Shown here piece after piece: positions 35,301 to 41,756 of a stretch of DNA of 41,756 bases. The DNA is from an uncultured Phenylobacterium sp. GTDB taxonomy: Bacteria; Pseudomonadota; Alphaproteobacteria; Caulobacterales; Caulobacteraceae. Below the pieces are notes generated by a model, which saw only the letters and a program-made list of their open reading frames with translations, was not told the origin of the DNA and did no database searches. The position numbers and the translations under genes are program-made. How positions within the stretch are numbered: the stretch's first letter is position 1; the number at the start of each line of letters is the position of its first letter. Location: assembly GCF_902826855.1 (NCBI RefSeq), contig NZ_CADEGK010000014.1, forward strand, positions 1-41,756, read 5' to 3'.

Positions 35301-36380
35301 GTCACGGCCGTACTTGGCCCAGGTCAGGCTGGCGTGCACCTGGCGGTTGTTCGCATAGACCACGTGGCAGGATGCGCACCCGGAAGAGCGGTAATCGCCG
35401 GGCTGGTCGTTGGTGCCCAGGAACCAGGTGAAGGGGTCGTTCAGGCGGGTCTTGTGGATGTTGAGCAGCGGGATCGCCACGCGCAGCCCGGTGCCGGGCC
35501 CGCGGTTCGACTGCTTCAGGTCGGGCCGGCCAGGCTCTTCCAGGCGCTGGATCTGGCCCAGGGAATTCGGCAGCCCCACCTCGGCGAACTGGGTGTTGAT
35601 GTTGCGGCCGCCACGCTCGAACACGCGGAAGATGTCGCCGGGCGGCGTCACCTGCCAGGTCGGCGCGGGATAGAGGATCGGCAGGGCGCCGCGCTTGGCC
35701 TGGGCCGCCGTCACCTGCCCGGGCGGATCGCCCGGGGACTTGACCGTCGCGGGTTCGCCATGGGCCGTGTAGGCCTCGCCCAGGACGTAGTTCTTGAAGG
35801 GCAGAATGCCGTTGTTGTACGAGGCGCCGCCGAAGAACATGGCCCCGGTGGCCATCAGCGACCGCTCGGCCTTTTCGATCAGCTCCATGTGACAGGCGCC
35901 GCAGGCCTTGCGGGCCACACGATAGTCCGAGGGGTTCACGAACCGGACGAACTCCGGGCTCTCCTTGTTGAAGAGCGTGTAGCTCTGCTTCGGGTTCGCT
36001 GAGCTCGGGAAGTGCCAGGTCTTCGGATACTTGGGCAGCACATGGCCCTTGTCGCGGATTTCGGCGTACGGCTTCGACTTCGGGTCCAGGCCGGCGGGCG
36101 CGATCGCCGTGGCGTCGCCGCCGTGGCAGCTCACGCAGCCCAGCTTTACCGCGTTGGACAGGTGCATCGTCTTGGCGTCGGAGGCCGTGTGGCAGGAGAC
36201 GCAACCCACGCTGTCGGCGTCCACTTCCGCGTCGGTCATGCCGAGTTTCGCGGCCGGCGCGGAAACATAGTGGCGCTTTACCGGCTTCTCGCTCTCGGAC
36301 GCGCTCAGCGTGACAGGCACGAGCAAGGCCAGCGCCGCCAGCGCCCCCATCCTCAGCCTTTTTCCCCACGCTTTCAACAT
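32376..36380 (-). CDS. Decaheme cytochrome c fused to an LVIVD beta-propeller
   Basis: A 1334-residue exported protein. The Sec signal (about 1-28, MGALAALALLVPVTLSASES) is followed by ten CxxCH sites with first cysteines near 60, 82, 160, 335, 392, 552, 579, 697, 708 and 814. From about 930 to 1280 come LVIVD-type repeats, seen as GLILVNVNTLADG, GLVVVDLKNPLAP, GLEVLDVTNLAQP, GLVIVDVKNPERP and GLKVLQLTSP, which usually fold as a beta-propeller. Long haem-free segments separate the sites, so this is not a compact octaheme enzyme. It lies 7 bp after the beta-barrel gene and ends the operon. A TAGGGGC ribosome site precedes the ATG. Role inferred: large electron-transfer or terminal redox protein, periplasmic or surface-exposed. 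The substrate is unknown. Confidence 0.9.
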   Translation of the reverse strand: MLKAWGKRLRMGALAALALLVPVTLSASESEKPVKRHYVSAPAAKLGMTDAEVDADSVGCVSCHTASDAKTMHLSNAVKLGCVSCHGGDATAIAPAGLDPKSKPYAEIRDKGHVLPKYPKTWHFPSSANPKQSYTLFNKESPEFVRFVNPSDYRVARKACGACHMELIEKAERSLMATGAMFFGGASYNNGILPFKNYVLGEAYTAHGEPATVKSPGDPPGQVTAAQAKRGALPILYPAPTWQVTPPGDIFRVFERGGRNINTQFAEVGLPNSLGQIQRLEEPGRPDLKQSNRGPGTGLRVAIPLLNIHKTRLNDPFTWFLGTNDQPGDYRSSGCASCHVVYANNRQVHASLTWAKYGRDGKSFTDDPTINKEESGHPIKHAFTRAIPTAQCMNCHMHQPNMFVNTYLGYTMWDYEADAPFMWPEKQKYPTTEEVRHVLDRNPEGAAPKGNWADLDFLRNVFDLNSKLNDTQFADYHGHGWNFRGIFKRDREGNLLDRKGDIVTAQGPAKWPKELYPKTDKPGPDPLGEDPKLNDGKAVHMMDIHAEKGMQCADCHFAQDSHGSGLIMGEVANAVEIRCRDCHGTTSAYPTLRTSGPAASPKGNDLTLLRNPDGQRRFEWVEREGRQVLVQRSLLDPNLEWRIHLTKDTVDPTHPDFNAKSARAKLVSKISQNGKPMTWGPGVPASDRAHTEDNMECFACHTSWTTACAGCHLPIEANWKTKSHKFEGEETRNYATYNPQVARDDMFQLGKHQTTKGWTIAPIRSSSALVLSSTNVNRERIYVQQPPIAASGFSSQAFAPHFPHTVRTTETKTCSDCHVSADNDNNAIMAQLLLLGTNYVNFVGQNAWVGLESAIEAVRVSEWGEPQAVFGSYLHKYAYPDYYKAHEENGRELKTWVRGKPFVDGLKGGEEDSAEYIRNVVHKTDGASRCLQLRGEYMYVASGKGGFRAYDVASIANKSISQPVITAPFSALRNDTRVATKNATCMALPTNQSIAPLRNEHMQRLNAQGMPLKDGEQSLLQANQEQEFLAIYSYAVITDSEEGLILVNVNTLADGDPRNNNLKRAVTWNPGGVLKGARHITLGGHYAYIAADAGLVVVDLKNPLAPALAATVPLADVRGSALQFRYLWVTTARGLEVLDVTNLAQPRLVEGATIPLVDARRVYVARTYAYVAAKKDGLVIVDVKNPERPRIYQKFDAGGQLNDAEDVIVGSTNASLFAYVADGRNGLKVLQLTSPVSQPNFYGFSPAPKPELIGWVKTPSPAVALSKGLDRDRAVDETGGQIAIFGRLGSRPLSRDEMARFFTDAWGRPYRVTDAPDMQAWLGPKILPRSMAGR

Positions 36381-36387
36381 CTTGCCC

Positions 36388-38325
36388 CTAATACGTGAAT
36401 ATGATGTTGGCCAATACCGAGTAGTAGCGCTTGTTGCGCTCTGCGTTCGCGAAGAGGTCCTTGAAGCCCTTCCCCGGATCGAATGCCGCGCCTGACAGGC
36501 GCACCACGATGTTCTGCGTCATGAACGGCCGCCAGATCGCCGACACCGAGGCGTCCCAGCCAAGCGACTTGGGAATCGACCCCTCCTGGCGTAGCGCCTG
36601 CACGGTGGCGGTGTTGGCGAAACCGAAGTGGTTGAGATTGGTCGTGATGCGAAGCTCCGGCGTCACATCGAAGTCCGCGCCGGCCCCGAAGATGACCGTG
36701 CCGGGATTGTTGAAGTTCGACTGACCTTCGTCCTTGGAGGAGCGCAGGCTGTTCAACAGGCCGTTGCGGCCATTGACCCCGATCACGCGGCCACCGCCGG
36801 CGAACGGGATCGTCTGGCGGATCCAGTAACTGGTGTCGGAGCCCACGAACTGCGGGTTCTCCTGGATCGCGTCGAACCCTCGCTCGGTGTTGTCGTAGGG
36901 GTTCTTGTCGCCGGACGCGTAGAGGCCGTTGAGGCGCACCCGGACCCAGCTGAAATCGATCGAGGGCTCGACGGCCACGAAGTAGCTGCGGATCTTCGCC
37001 TTGCGGTCGGTGAAGATCGAATTCCGGTCCTGGCCGTAGGCGTAGTAGGCCGACGCCGTCAGATTGACGCGCCCCCAGTGGCCGTCGGCATTGTAGCCGA
37101 GGTAGGTCACCTCGTAGTTGCGGCCCTTCAGGTTGCCGATCAGCGCCGGGCGCACCGGGAACCCGTTGTGGTCGATCTGGATGTCGTCGCCCTCGTGGTT
37201 GCGATTGTGCACCACGGTCAGTTGCGACGTCAGGCCCGGGATCGGCAGGTCCTGGCGGAACACGTTGGCGATGAAGACATAGTCCTCGCGCAGCTTCTGG
37301 CCGACGTCGTTGAGGCCGGAGTTGGTGTCCTTCTCGATCCGCCGGAAGACCGCCAGGTTGTACTGGAAGCGGTTGTTGTCGCGGTTACCGAACAGGCGGA
37401 CGCCCAGTTGGTTGTCCTGGAACAGGAAGCCGCGGAAGTCGGTGTTGAACGGCTGGATGCCAACCCGGATCGAATCGAAGTCGTAGCGCTCGCCGATGTT
37501 GCGCAGGTGGTAGTCGAGGAAGGCTTCCTGCAGGCCGATGAAGGCGTCGTTGCGGTGCGACGGCTTGGAGGGCTTGACGTTGAGCACCCGGCGTTCGGGC
37601 ACGTCGACGTAGTTGTACTGGCCGGCCACAGCGACGCGGAACTCGTACTCCGGCGGCTTGTAGGCCGTGGAACCCTTCACCAGCGACGCCGCGGCGATGA
37701 AGGTCTGGGCGAACACCAGACTGGTGTCCTTGCCGAACACGTCGAGGCTACCGGCCCGCTCGGTCGTCTGCACCCCCACGGGGATGGGGAAACTCCGCGG
37801 CTCGAAAACCGTGTCGGAGATCAGGCTGACGTTCAGGAACCAGTCTTCAGTGCCCTTGATGGGCAGGTCGCCCTTGAGGAAGTTCTGGTTGTACGGATCA
37901 ATCAGCCGCGGCCGTGACACGCCGAGCGCGCCCGCAAGGCGCCAGCGGTCCGGCACCGGGATCTCGTCTTTCGGGAACGCCTCGGGCGGCGGCGCGCGCA
38001 CGGCCCCCGGGTTCTCCTGCCGGATCGGAGCGGGGAACTCCTCGACGCGACCGGGCCGCCGGCGGCCGTCCAGCGGCGCGGCGTCCTGCGGCGGCGCATC
38101 GGCCGGCGAGGCGGTGACCTCGGGACCTGGCTGTTCCTGCGCCGAGGCGTCGCGGGCCGCCAAGGCTACCGACGCCGTCTGCATCGGTCCGCATGCGCGG
38201 TCCAGGATGTCGTCGATGGTCAGCGGGCGTGCGACGGCCACGGGGCCTTGCGCCGGCGCGGCCTTGGCCTGCTGTCCGGCGAGGGCGGCGATGGCGCCGA
38301 GTGCGAGGAAAGGAGCCCTGCGCAT
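36388..38325 (-). CDS. Outer-membrane beta-barrel protein of the cytochrome operon
   Basis: A 645-residue exported protein. A signal peptide (about 1-21, FLALGAIAALAGQQAKA) is followed by a Pro/Ala-rich segment to about residue 120. Amphipathic strands then run to the end, with segments such as YEFRVAVAGQYNYVDV and NLTASAYYAYGQD. The last residue is Tyr (NIIFTY), the usual barrel-insertion signal. The frame is open far upstream through the neighbouring gene, but the ATG at 38325, 2 bp past that gene's stop, gives the signal peptide. No haem motif is present. It has one N-terminal Cys rather than the CxxC seen in MtrB/PioB porins, so it is not a plain member of that family. It may be the pore of a porin-cytochrome complex. 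Confidence 0.82.
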   Translation of the reverse strand: MRRAPFLALGAIAALAGQQAKAAPAQGPVAVARPLTIDDILDRACGPMQTASVALAARDASAQEQPGPEVTASPADAPPQDAAPLDGRRRPGRVEEFPAPIRQENPGAVRAPPPEAFPKDEIPVPDRWRLAGALGVSRPRLIDPYNQNFLKGDLPIKGTEDWFLNVSLISDTVFEPRSFPIPVGVQTTERAGSLDVFGKDTSLVFAQTFIAAASLVKGSTAYKPPEYEFRVAVAGQYNYVDVPERRVLNVKPSKPSHRNDAFIGLQEAFLDYHLRNIGERYDFDSIRVGIQPFNTDFRGFLFQDNQLGVRLFGNRDNNRFQYNLAVFRRIEKDTNSGLNDVGQKLREDYVFIANVFRQDLPIPGLTSQLTVVHNRNHEGDDIQIDHNGFPVRPALIGNLKGRNYEVTYLGYNADGHWGRVNLTASAYYAYGQDRNSIFTDRKAKIRSYFVAVEPSIDFSWVRVRLNGLYASGDKNPYDNTERGFDAIQENPQFVGSDTSYWIRQTIPFAGGGRVIGVNGRNGLLNSLRSSKDEGQSNFNNPGTVIFGAGADFDVTPELRITTNLNHFGFANTATVQALRQEGSIPKSLGWDASVSAIWRPFMTQNIVVRLSGAAFDPGKGFKDLFANAERNKRYYSVLANIIFTY

Positions 38326-38327
38326 GC

Positions 38328-40277
38328 CTATTTGCCCTGACACACGTTCTGATCCTGGTTGTCCAGGAACGGCGCGAACGGGCAGCCCACATAGCGCAGA
38401 CGCGTGTTCGTTGGCCCGACGAGGAGCTGGTCGGCGCGCATGGCCGCCGGCGCATTGCCGATCCCGCCGGCCTTGAGACCGCCGTTGTGGGCGCCCAGGA
38501 ACGAGATCATGTCGTCCTGGTCGATGCCGTCGCCGGATACGCCGACGGCGCCGACCAACATGTTTCCGCGGAATAGCGGCACCGACCCGGAGAAGATCTG
38601 CAGACCGTTCTGCAGGCGGTTCTGGCCCGGCGCGACCTGCGGCAGGTTGGTGCAGACACCCGGGGTGTCGGTGGCCGTCGCCCCGGAGATGAAGCCCAGG
38701 TGCGCACCGAGATTGTTGATGATCAGCGCCGACTGCAGCCCCGTCGACAGCGGGCTCCACAGGGTGATCGGCCGCGAGAATGGCCCGTTCGGCCGCCCAA
38801 CCTCGCCGTCCGGGAAATAGGGCCGCGCCAGGTTGCCGATCGACTTGGCGCCGAAGGCGGTCTTGCCGGTCAGGAAGACGGGATCGGGAATGAAGTCCCG
38901 CGCCCGCTGCACGAACAAGCGTACGTCGGCATCCGGGTTCGCCAGCAACTCGGCGCCGGCCGTGGGCGCCGACAGCAGGGCCACCGTACGCGCCTTCTGG
39001 GCGGAGACGTCGATGCCGAAGATCGGCGCATCGGGAGCCCGAACCAGGCCCAGGATCTGGCCGCGGCTGTCCACCACGGTGATCGAAACCTGGGCGCGGC
39101 TGTCCAGCGGCCGGCGGATCTGGCCGCGCGCGCGGCTCATGATCGTGAAGGCTTCTTCGAGCACCGCACGCACCTCGGCGGCGGTGAGCGGGGCGATACC
39201 GTCGGCGCCGTCGGTGCCCGCGCGGATCGGGAAGCGGTTCTGGCCCGAGCCGTCGGAGAGGACCATCGAGCTCGGGATCGAGAACTCGGCGCTGGTGGCG
39301 AGGCGCAGGCCAGAGGCCTCCGTGCCGTAGACGACGCCCGGCAGGGCGCCGCCCCCGGCGTAGTAGCCGGTGACGGCCGTGAACGCGCCGGCGCCCCCCG
39401 GCAGGCTCGCGAAGGTCGGCGCGCTGGCCGGCGTGGTCCGGAGCGTCGCGGCGGTCACGTCGGTGTAGCGCAGCGTCGTGCCGTCCACCGTGATCCGGTT
39501 GGCCTGCTGTTCGCGAGGGGCTTCGAAGCCGATGGTCCCGGCGATGGCGATCGCCTCTTCGGCGTCGTCCTCGACGTCCAGGATGTTGGTGTCGAACCCG
39601 TAGTCGTTGTCGCCGACGACGCCGATGCCGCCCACCAGCACGCCGTTCTTGTAGAGCGGGAAGCCGCCGGGGTCCGCCGACAGGCCGAGCGGCGAGCGGC
39701 GCGGCCCGACCGAGGCGTTGGCCACCCGCGTGACGACGTCCGAGCACGGCAGCTGCGAGAACTGGACCCCGAACAGCGGGCCCGCCTCCAGCCCGACCGT
39801 CGTCGGCGCGGGCGGGAAGTGCTCCTGGACGATCTGACTGGCCGTGCGGGTCGAGAAGGCATTGCCGCCCGAAGAAGACAGGTAAGCCCCGGTGATCGCC
39901 TTGGCGATAGCCGCGCCAGCTGCCGGCACGGGCAGGCCCTGCGCGTCCGTGTTGACGCCCGTGGGCCCGCGTCGGGTCACCGTCGTCGCCCGCGCCCCGG
40001 CCATGGAATAGACGGCCAACACGTTGCCGGGCCGGTCGGTCACGGCGATCACAACCGGCAGGTTGCGCGCCCTCGCTTCGGCCACGGCCTGGGCGATCAC
40101 CTGCTCCACGTCGGCGACGCTGAGCGCCTGCGCGCCCGGCAGGGTATACGCCCCCTGGGGCGGGGGCGGCGCGGGCGGAGGGGCGGTGGGAACGCTGCTG
40201 TTCGTCCCGCCTCCGCCGCCGCAGGAGACCAGCGCCAAAGCGGCCACGAACACGGCCAGACGCGACGCCGACATCAT
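38328..40277 (-). CDS. Lipoprotein with two HbpS/GlcG-type haem-binding domains
   Basis: A 649-residue lipoprotein with lipobox LVSC (Cys about residue 19), then a Gly and Pro-rich linker. Two copies of the GlcG/HbpS fold (PF03928) are seen. One starts at LSVADVEQVIAQAVAEARA (about 53) with VVIAVTDRPGNVLAVYSM. The other starts at LTAAEVRAVLEEAF (about 355) with VSITVVDSRGQILGLVRAP. Family members such as HbpS bind haem or iron at the cell surface. It overlaps the pentaheme gene by 4 bp (ATGA) and is followed 2 bp later by the barrel gene. It probably sits on the outer membrane with the cytochromes, but its exact role is unknown. Confidence 0.82.
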   Translation of the reverse strand: MMSASRLAVFVAALALVSCGGGGGTNSSVPTAPPPAPPPPQGAYTLPGAQALSVADVEQVIAQAVAEARARNLPVVIAVTDRPGNVLAVYSMAGARATTVTRRGPTGVNTDAQGLPVPAAGAAIAKAITGAYLSSSGGNAFSTRTASQIVQEHFPPAPTTVGLEAGPLFGVQFSQLPCSDVVTRVANASVGPRRSPLGLSADPGGFPLYKNGVLVGGIGVVGDNDYGFDTNILDVEDDAEEAIAIAGTIGFEAPREQQANRITVDGTTLRYTDVTAATLRTTPASAPTFASLPGGAGAFTAVTGYYAGGGALPGVVYGTEASGLRLATSAEFSIPSSMVLSDGSGQNRFPIRAGTDGADGIAPLTAAEVRAVLEEAFTIMSRARGQIRRPLDSRAQVSITVVDSRGQILGLVRAPDAPIFGIDVSAQKARTVALLSAPTAGAELLANPDADVRLFVQRARDFIPDPVFLTGKTAFGAKSIGNLARPYFPDGEVGRPNGPFSRPITLWSPLSTGLQSALIINNLGAHLGFISGATATDTPGVCTNLPQVAPGQNRLQNGLQIFSGSVPLFRGNMLVGAVGVSGDGIDQDDMISFLGAHNGGLKAGGIGNAPAAMRADQLLVGPTNTRLRYVGCPFAPFLDNQDQNVCQGK

Positions 40278-41668
40278 CTGAGCGACCTCGCAGCCTGGGC
40301 GACCTGGGCGAGAGAAGTACGGAAGGCGCCTGGCCGATAGGCGTTGGGATCCCGCACCTGGGCGTACGCGGCCGTGAGAGTGGGCCGGATCCGGGCCACC
40401 GCCCCACGGTCGGCCTGACCAGAGCTGACCAGGGCGTTCAGCAGCGTGTCGGCGGCCATCACGGCCTGGGCGCTGCCGGCATAGTCAGTATAGCGCTTGC
40501 TGATCTCGCCGGTCAGCACGGCGTCCAGGATCGCCAAGGTCTCCCGGCGGCTAAAGTCATGCCTTGCGAAAGCGTCGGAGAGCGCCCGGGCGGACGCCGC
40601 CAACCGGCCTGCGGCCCGCATCGATTCGTTCCGATCCCGCGCCATGGCGACGTGGAAGGCCCGAGAGTCGGCCTCGAAGCGCGCCGCCAGGCTCGGGGAC
40701 ACCGCCTGCGCCGCCGCCGCCAGCATGATCATGTTCTCGTCATTGAACGGTGGTTGGCCCGCAGGGATCGGCCGGCCGGGGTTGGCTTCCCACGTCGGGC
40801 GCGCCTTTGGGTCGTCCTGGATCTCGCGATGGCAGCTATGGCAGTCGAAGAAGTAGAGCTCGGGGAACGCCCCCTGCCCCCGGCCGCCCGGTTCCGAATA
40901 GAGGGTCAGCGCCCGGTCGACCGCCATCGCCTGGCCCACGGCCCAGGTGCGCACGCCGCCAGCGTAGCCCTTGCGCTTCACGTAGTCGGCGTCGACGTCC
41001 CAGTGCTGCAGCAGGCTGGAGAAAAGGTCGAGCTCGAAACTGACCCGCGGATGGCCGGCGGCCATGATCCGGTGAGTGACGAACTGGCCAGGCTTGGAGC
41101 TGCCGAAGTGGCAGTCGAGGCAGACGTTCGCGCGCACCTTCGGATTCTCGAGCGCGCGCATGCCGTTCGCGACATTGTTCGCGTGGGTCCCGCTCACGGT
41201 CCGGTGGCTGGCCAGCCACCCCGAGGAGCCGCCATGGCAAGCCTCGCAGCCGACGCCGTCTTCCACGCGGAATTTGGCGCCCCGGAGGTTTGCCGGCGCC
41301 GGATCGGCATGGCAGCCGAGGCATTCCTTTGCGTCTTCCGCCGGGCCGATGCCCATCTTGCGCGCGATAGCTTGGGCGCGGGGCTGGGTCAGCACCCGCC
41401 AGGCCCGGCTGTGCACGCCGGCCGGGCTTGAAGGGTCCTGCCAGGTAATCAACTCGTTCTGCCGCACGACGACGCCGGAATCGACTTGGCGACTGTGGCA
41501 GCTGGAGTCCGCGCAGGACGCCACGCCCTCGTGGACTCCACGCGAGACGACCGGCCGTTCCGCCTGCGCGAACGCCGTGCGGCCGGCCAACACCCCGACC
41601 GCGCACACTGCCACTGCCACGGTTGCGCAAAGCGCTCCGATGACCCGCGACGTCCGTGCTGCCCCCAT
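40274..41668 (-). CDS. Periplasmic pentaheme cytochrome c (cytochrome c554-like)
   Basis: A 464-residue exported protein and first gene of the operon. The N-terminal hydrophobic segment (about 9-34) is a signal peptide or anchor. Five haem sites are visible: an unusual CX4CH (CADSSCH, 52-58) and four CxxCH with first cysteines near 116, 141, 183 and 276. The EGVASCADSSCHS start and VGCEACHGG segment resemble the cytochrome c554 family. Residues 290-464 are helical and haem-free. The ATG at 41668 has GGGGGAG 7 bp upstream and is preferred over the GTG at 41674. It is likely a periplasmic electron carrier between an inner-membrane donor and the outer-membrane components encoded downstream. Confidence 0.86.
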   Translation of the reverse strand: MGAARTSRVIGALCATVAVAVCAVGVLAGRTAFAQAERPVVSRGVHEGVASCADSSCHSRQVDSGVVVRQNELITWQDPSSPAGVHSRAWRVLTQPRAQAIARKMGIGPAEDAKECLGCHADPAPANLRGAKFRVEDGVGCEACHGGSSGWLASHRTVSGTHANNVANGMRALENPKVRANVCLDCHFGSSKPGQFVTHRIMAAGHPRVSFELDLFSSLLQHWDVDADYVKRKGYAGGVRTWAVGQAMAVDRALTLYSEPGGRGQGAFPELYFFDCHSCHREIQDDPKARPTWEANPGRPIPAGQPPFNDENMIMLAAAAQAVSPSLAARFEADSRAFHVAMARDRNESMRAAGRLAASARALSDAFARHDFSRRETLAILDAVLTGEISKRYTDYAGSAQAVMAADTLLNALVSSGQADRGAVARIRPTLTAAYAQVRDPNAYRPGAFRTSLAQVAQAARSLR

Positions 41669-41756
41669 GCTCACTCCCCCGGCGCACCTACTGCAGTTCT
41701 AGCGGGCTCGCTCCGGCTTAGGTAGCCCCGAAATACCACGTGATCCGACCAAATCA
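41669..41756 (-). promoter_or_regulatory. Upstream region of the four-gene cytochrome operon
   Basis: The window ends 88 bp upstream of the pentaheme ATG, so the promoter may be only partly included. A CACGTG palindrome sits near 41740. No reliable -35/-10 pair could be assigned. Confidence 0.3.

Noticed and set aside
38700-40340. Long plus-strand frame opposite the HbpS lipoprotein gene
   Set aside because: Composition is Arg/Gly/His-rich with no recognisable domain, typical of antisense frames at this GC content. The same holds for long frames opposite gdhA, the acetolactate synthase and the 3' half of ccmF.
36388-40407. A continuous open frame of over 1300 codons across the barrel and HbpS genes
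   Set aside because: The upstream half is an out-of-frame shadow of the HbpS lipoprotein. The signal peptide at 38325 marks the true barrel start.

Overview
This is a GC-rich window from a Gram-negative bacterium, most likely an alphaproteobacterium (possibly Caulobacterales). The assignment is an inference from gene content: the Pst/PhoB/PhoU set with a DUF47-Pit pair, the ccmI-H-G-F cluster, an OprP-type porin, frequent GTG/TTG starts, and a palindromic GGCCGGG...CCCGGCC intergenic repeat of a kind common in that class. No rRNA, tRNA, phage, insertion sequence or CRISPR array was seen. Coding density is very high and no gene-free stretch exceeds 300 bp.

Region 1 (1-13.9 kb) is an unusually complete phosphate-starvation island. 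It holds pstC-pstA-pstB-phoU, a divergent low-affinity DUF47-Pit pair, two different PstS proteins (one lipoprotein, one soluble), an OprO/OprP-like phosphate porin, a PlcP/LpxH-like metallophosphoesterase that may remodel phospholipids, and a second phoU with phoB. Two unrelated-looking genes (a beta-lactamase-fold serine hydrolase and a GNAT acetyltransferase) sit between the two pstS genes. Six candidate Pho boxes made of 11-bp units can be read by eye. Four of them share one layout: two 7-mers like CTGTCAN separated by 4 bp, then exactly 10 bp, then a TAG-starting -10 hexamer.

Region 2 (13.9-19.2 kb) is phoR and the cytochrome c maturation genes ccmI, ccmH, ccmG and ccmF, all on the minus strand. 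phoR starts 1 bp after ccmI stops, and this PhoR has no membrane segment.

Region 3 (19.3-24.5 kb, plus strand) is a three-gene redox module that I do not recognise as a described system. The first gene encodes a cytosolic protein combining an FAD/NAD(P) oxidoreductase, two cyclic-nucleotide-binding domains and a 16-cysteine four-cluster ferredoxin. The second encodes a five-helix membrane protein with His pairs spaced 14 residues apart in two helices (a diheme cytochrome b pattern). The third encodes an FHA domain, one membrane helix and a periplasmic decaheme cytochrome c.

Region 4 (24.7-32.1 kb) holds NADP-type glutamate dehydrogenase (minus strand), then on the plus strand a catabolic-type acetolactate synthase, an aldehyde dehydrogenase, a CpdA-like phosphodiesterase and a CHASE2 adenylate cyclase. 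The cyclase and phosphodiesterase could set the cAMP level read by the cNMP domains of Region 3.

Region 5 (32.4-41.7 kb, minus strand) is a tight four-gene operon: a pentaheme cytochrome, a double HbpS/GlcG-domain lipoprotein, a large outer-membrane beta-barrel, and a 1334-residue decaheme cytochrome fused to an LVIVD beta-propeller. Regions 3 and 5 together encode 25 c-type haem sites, and the Ccm genes for attaching them are also in the window. My working model is an undescribed cAMP-responsive electron conduit linking NAD(P)H in the cytoplasm to the periplasm and, through the Region 5 barrel, possibly to the cell surface. This model is inference.
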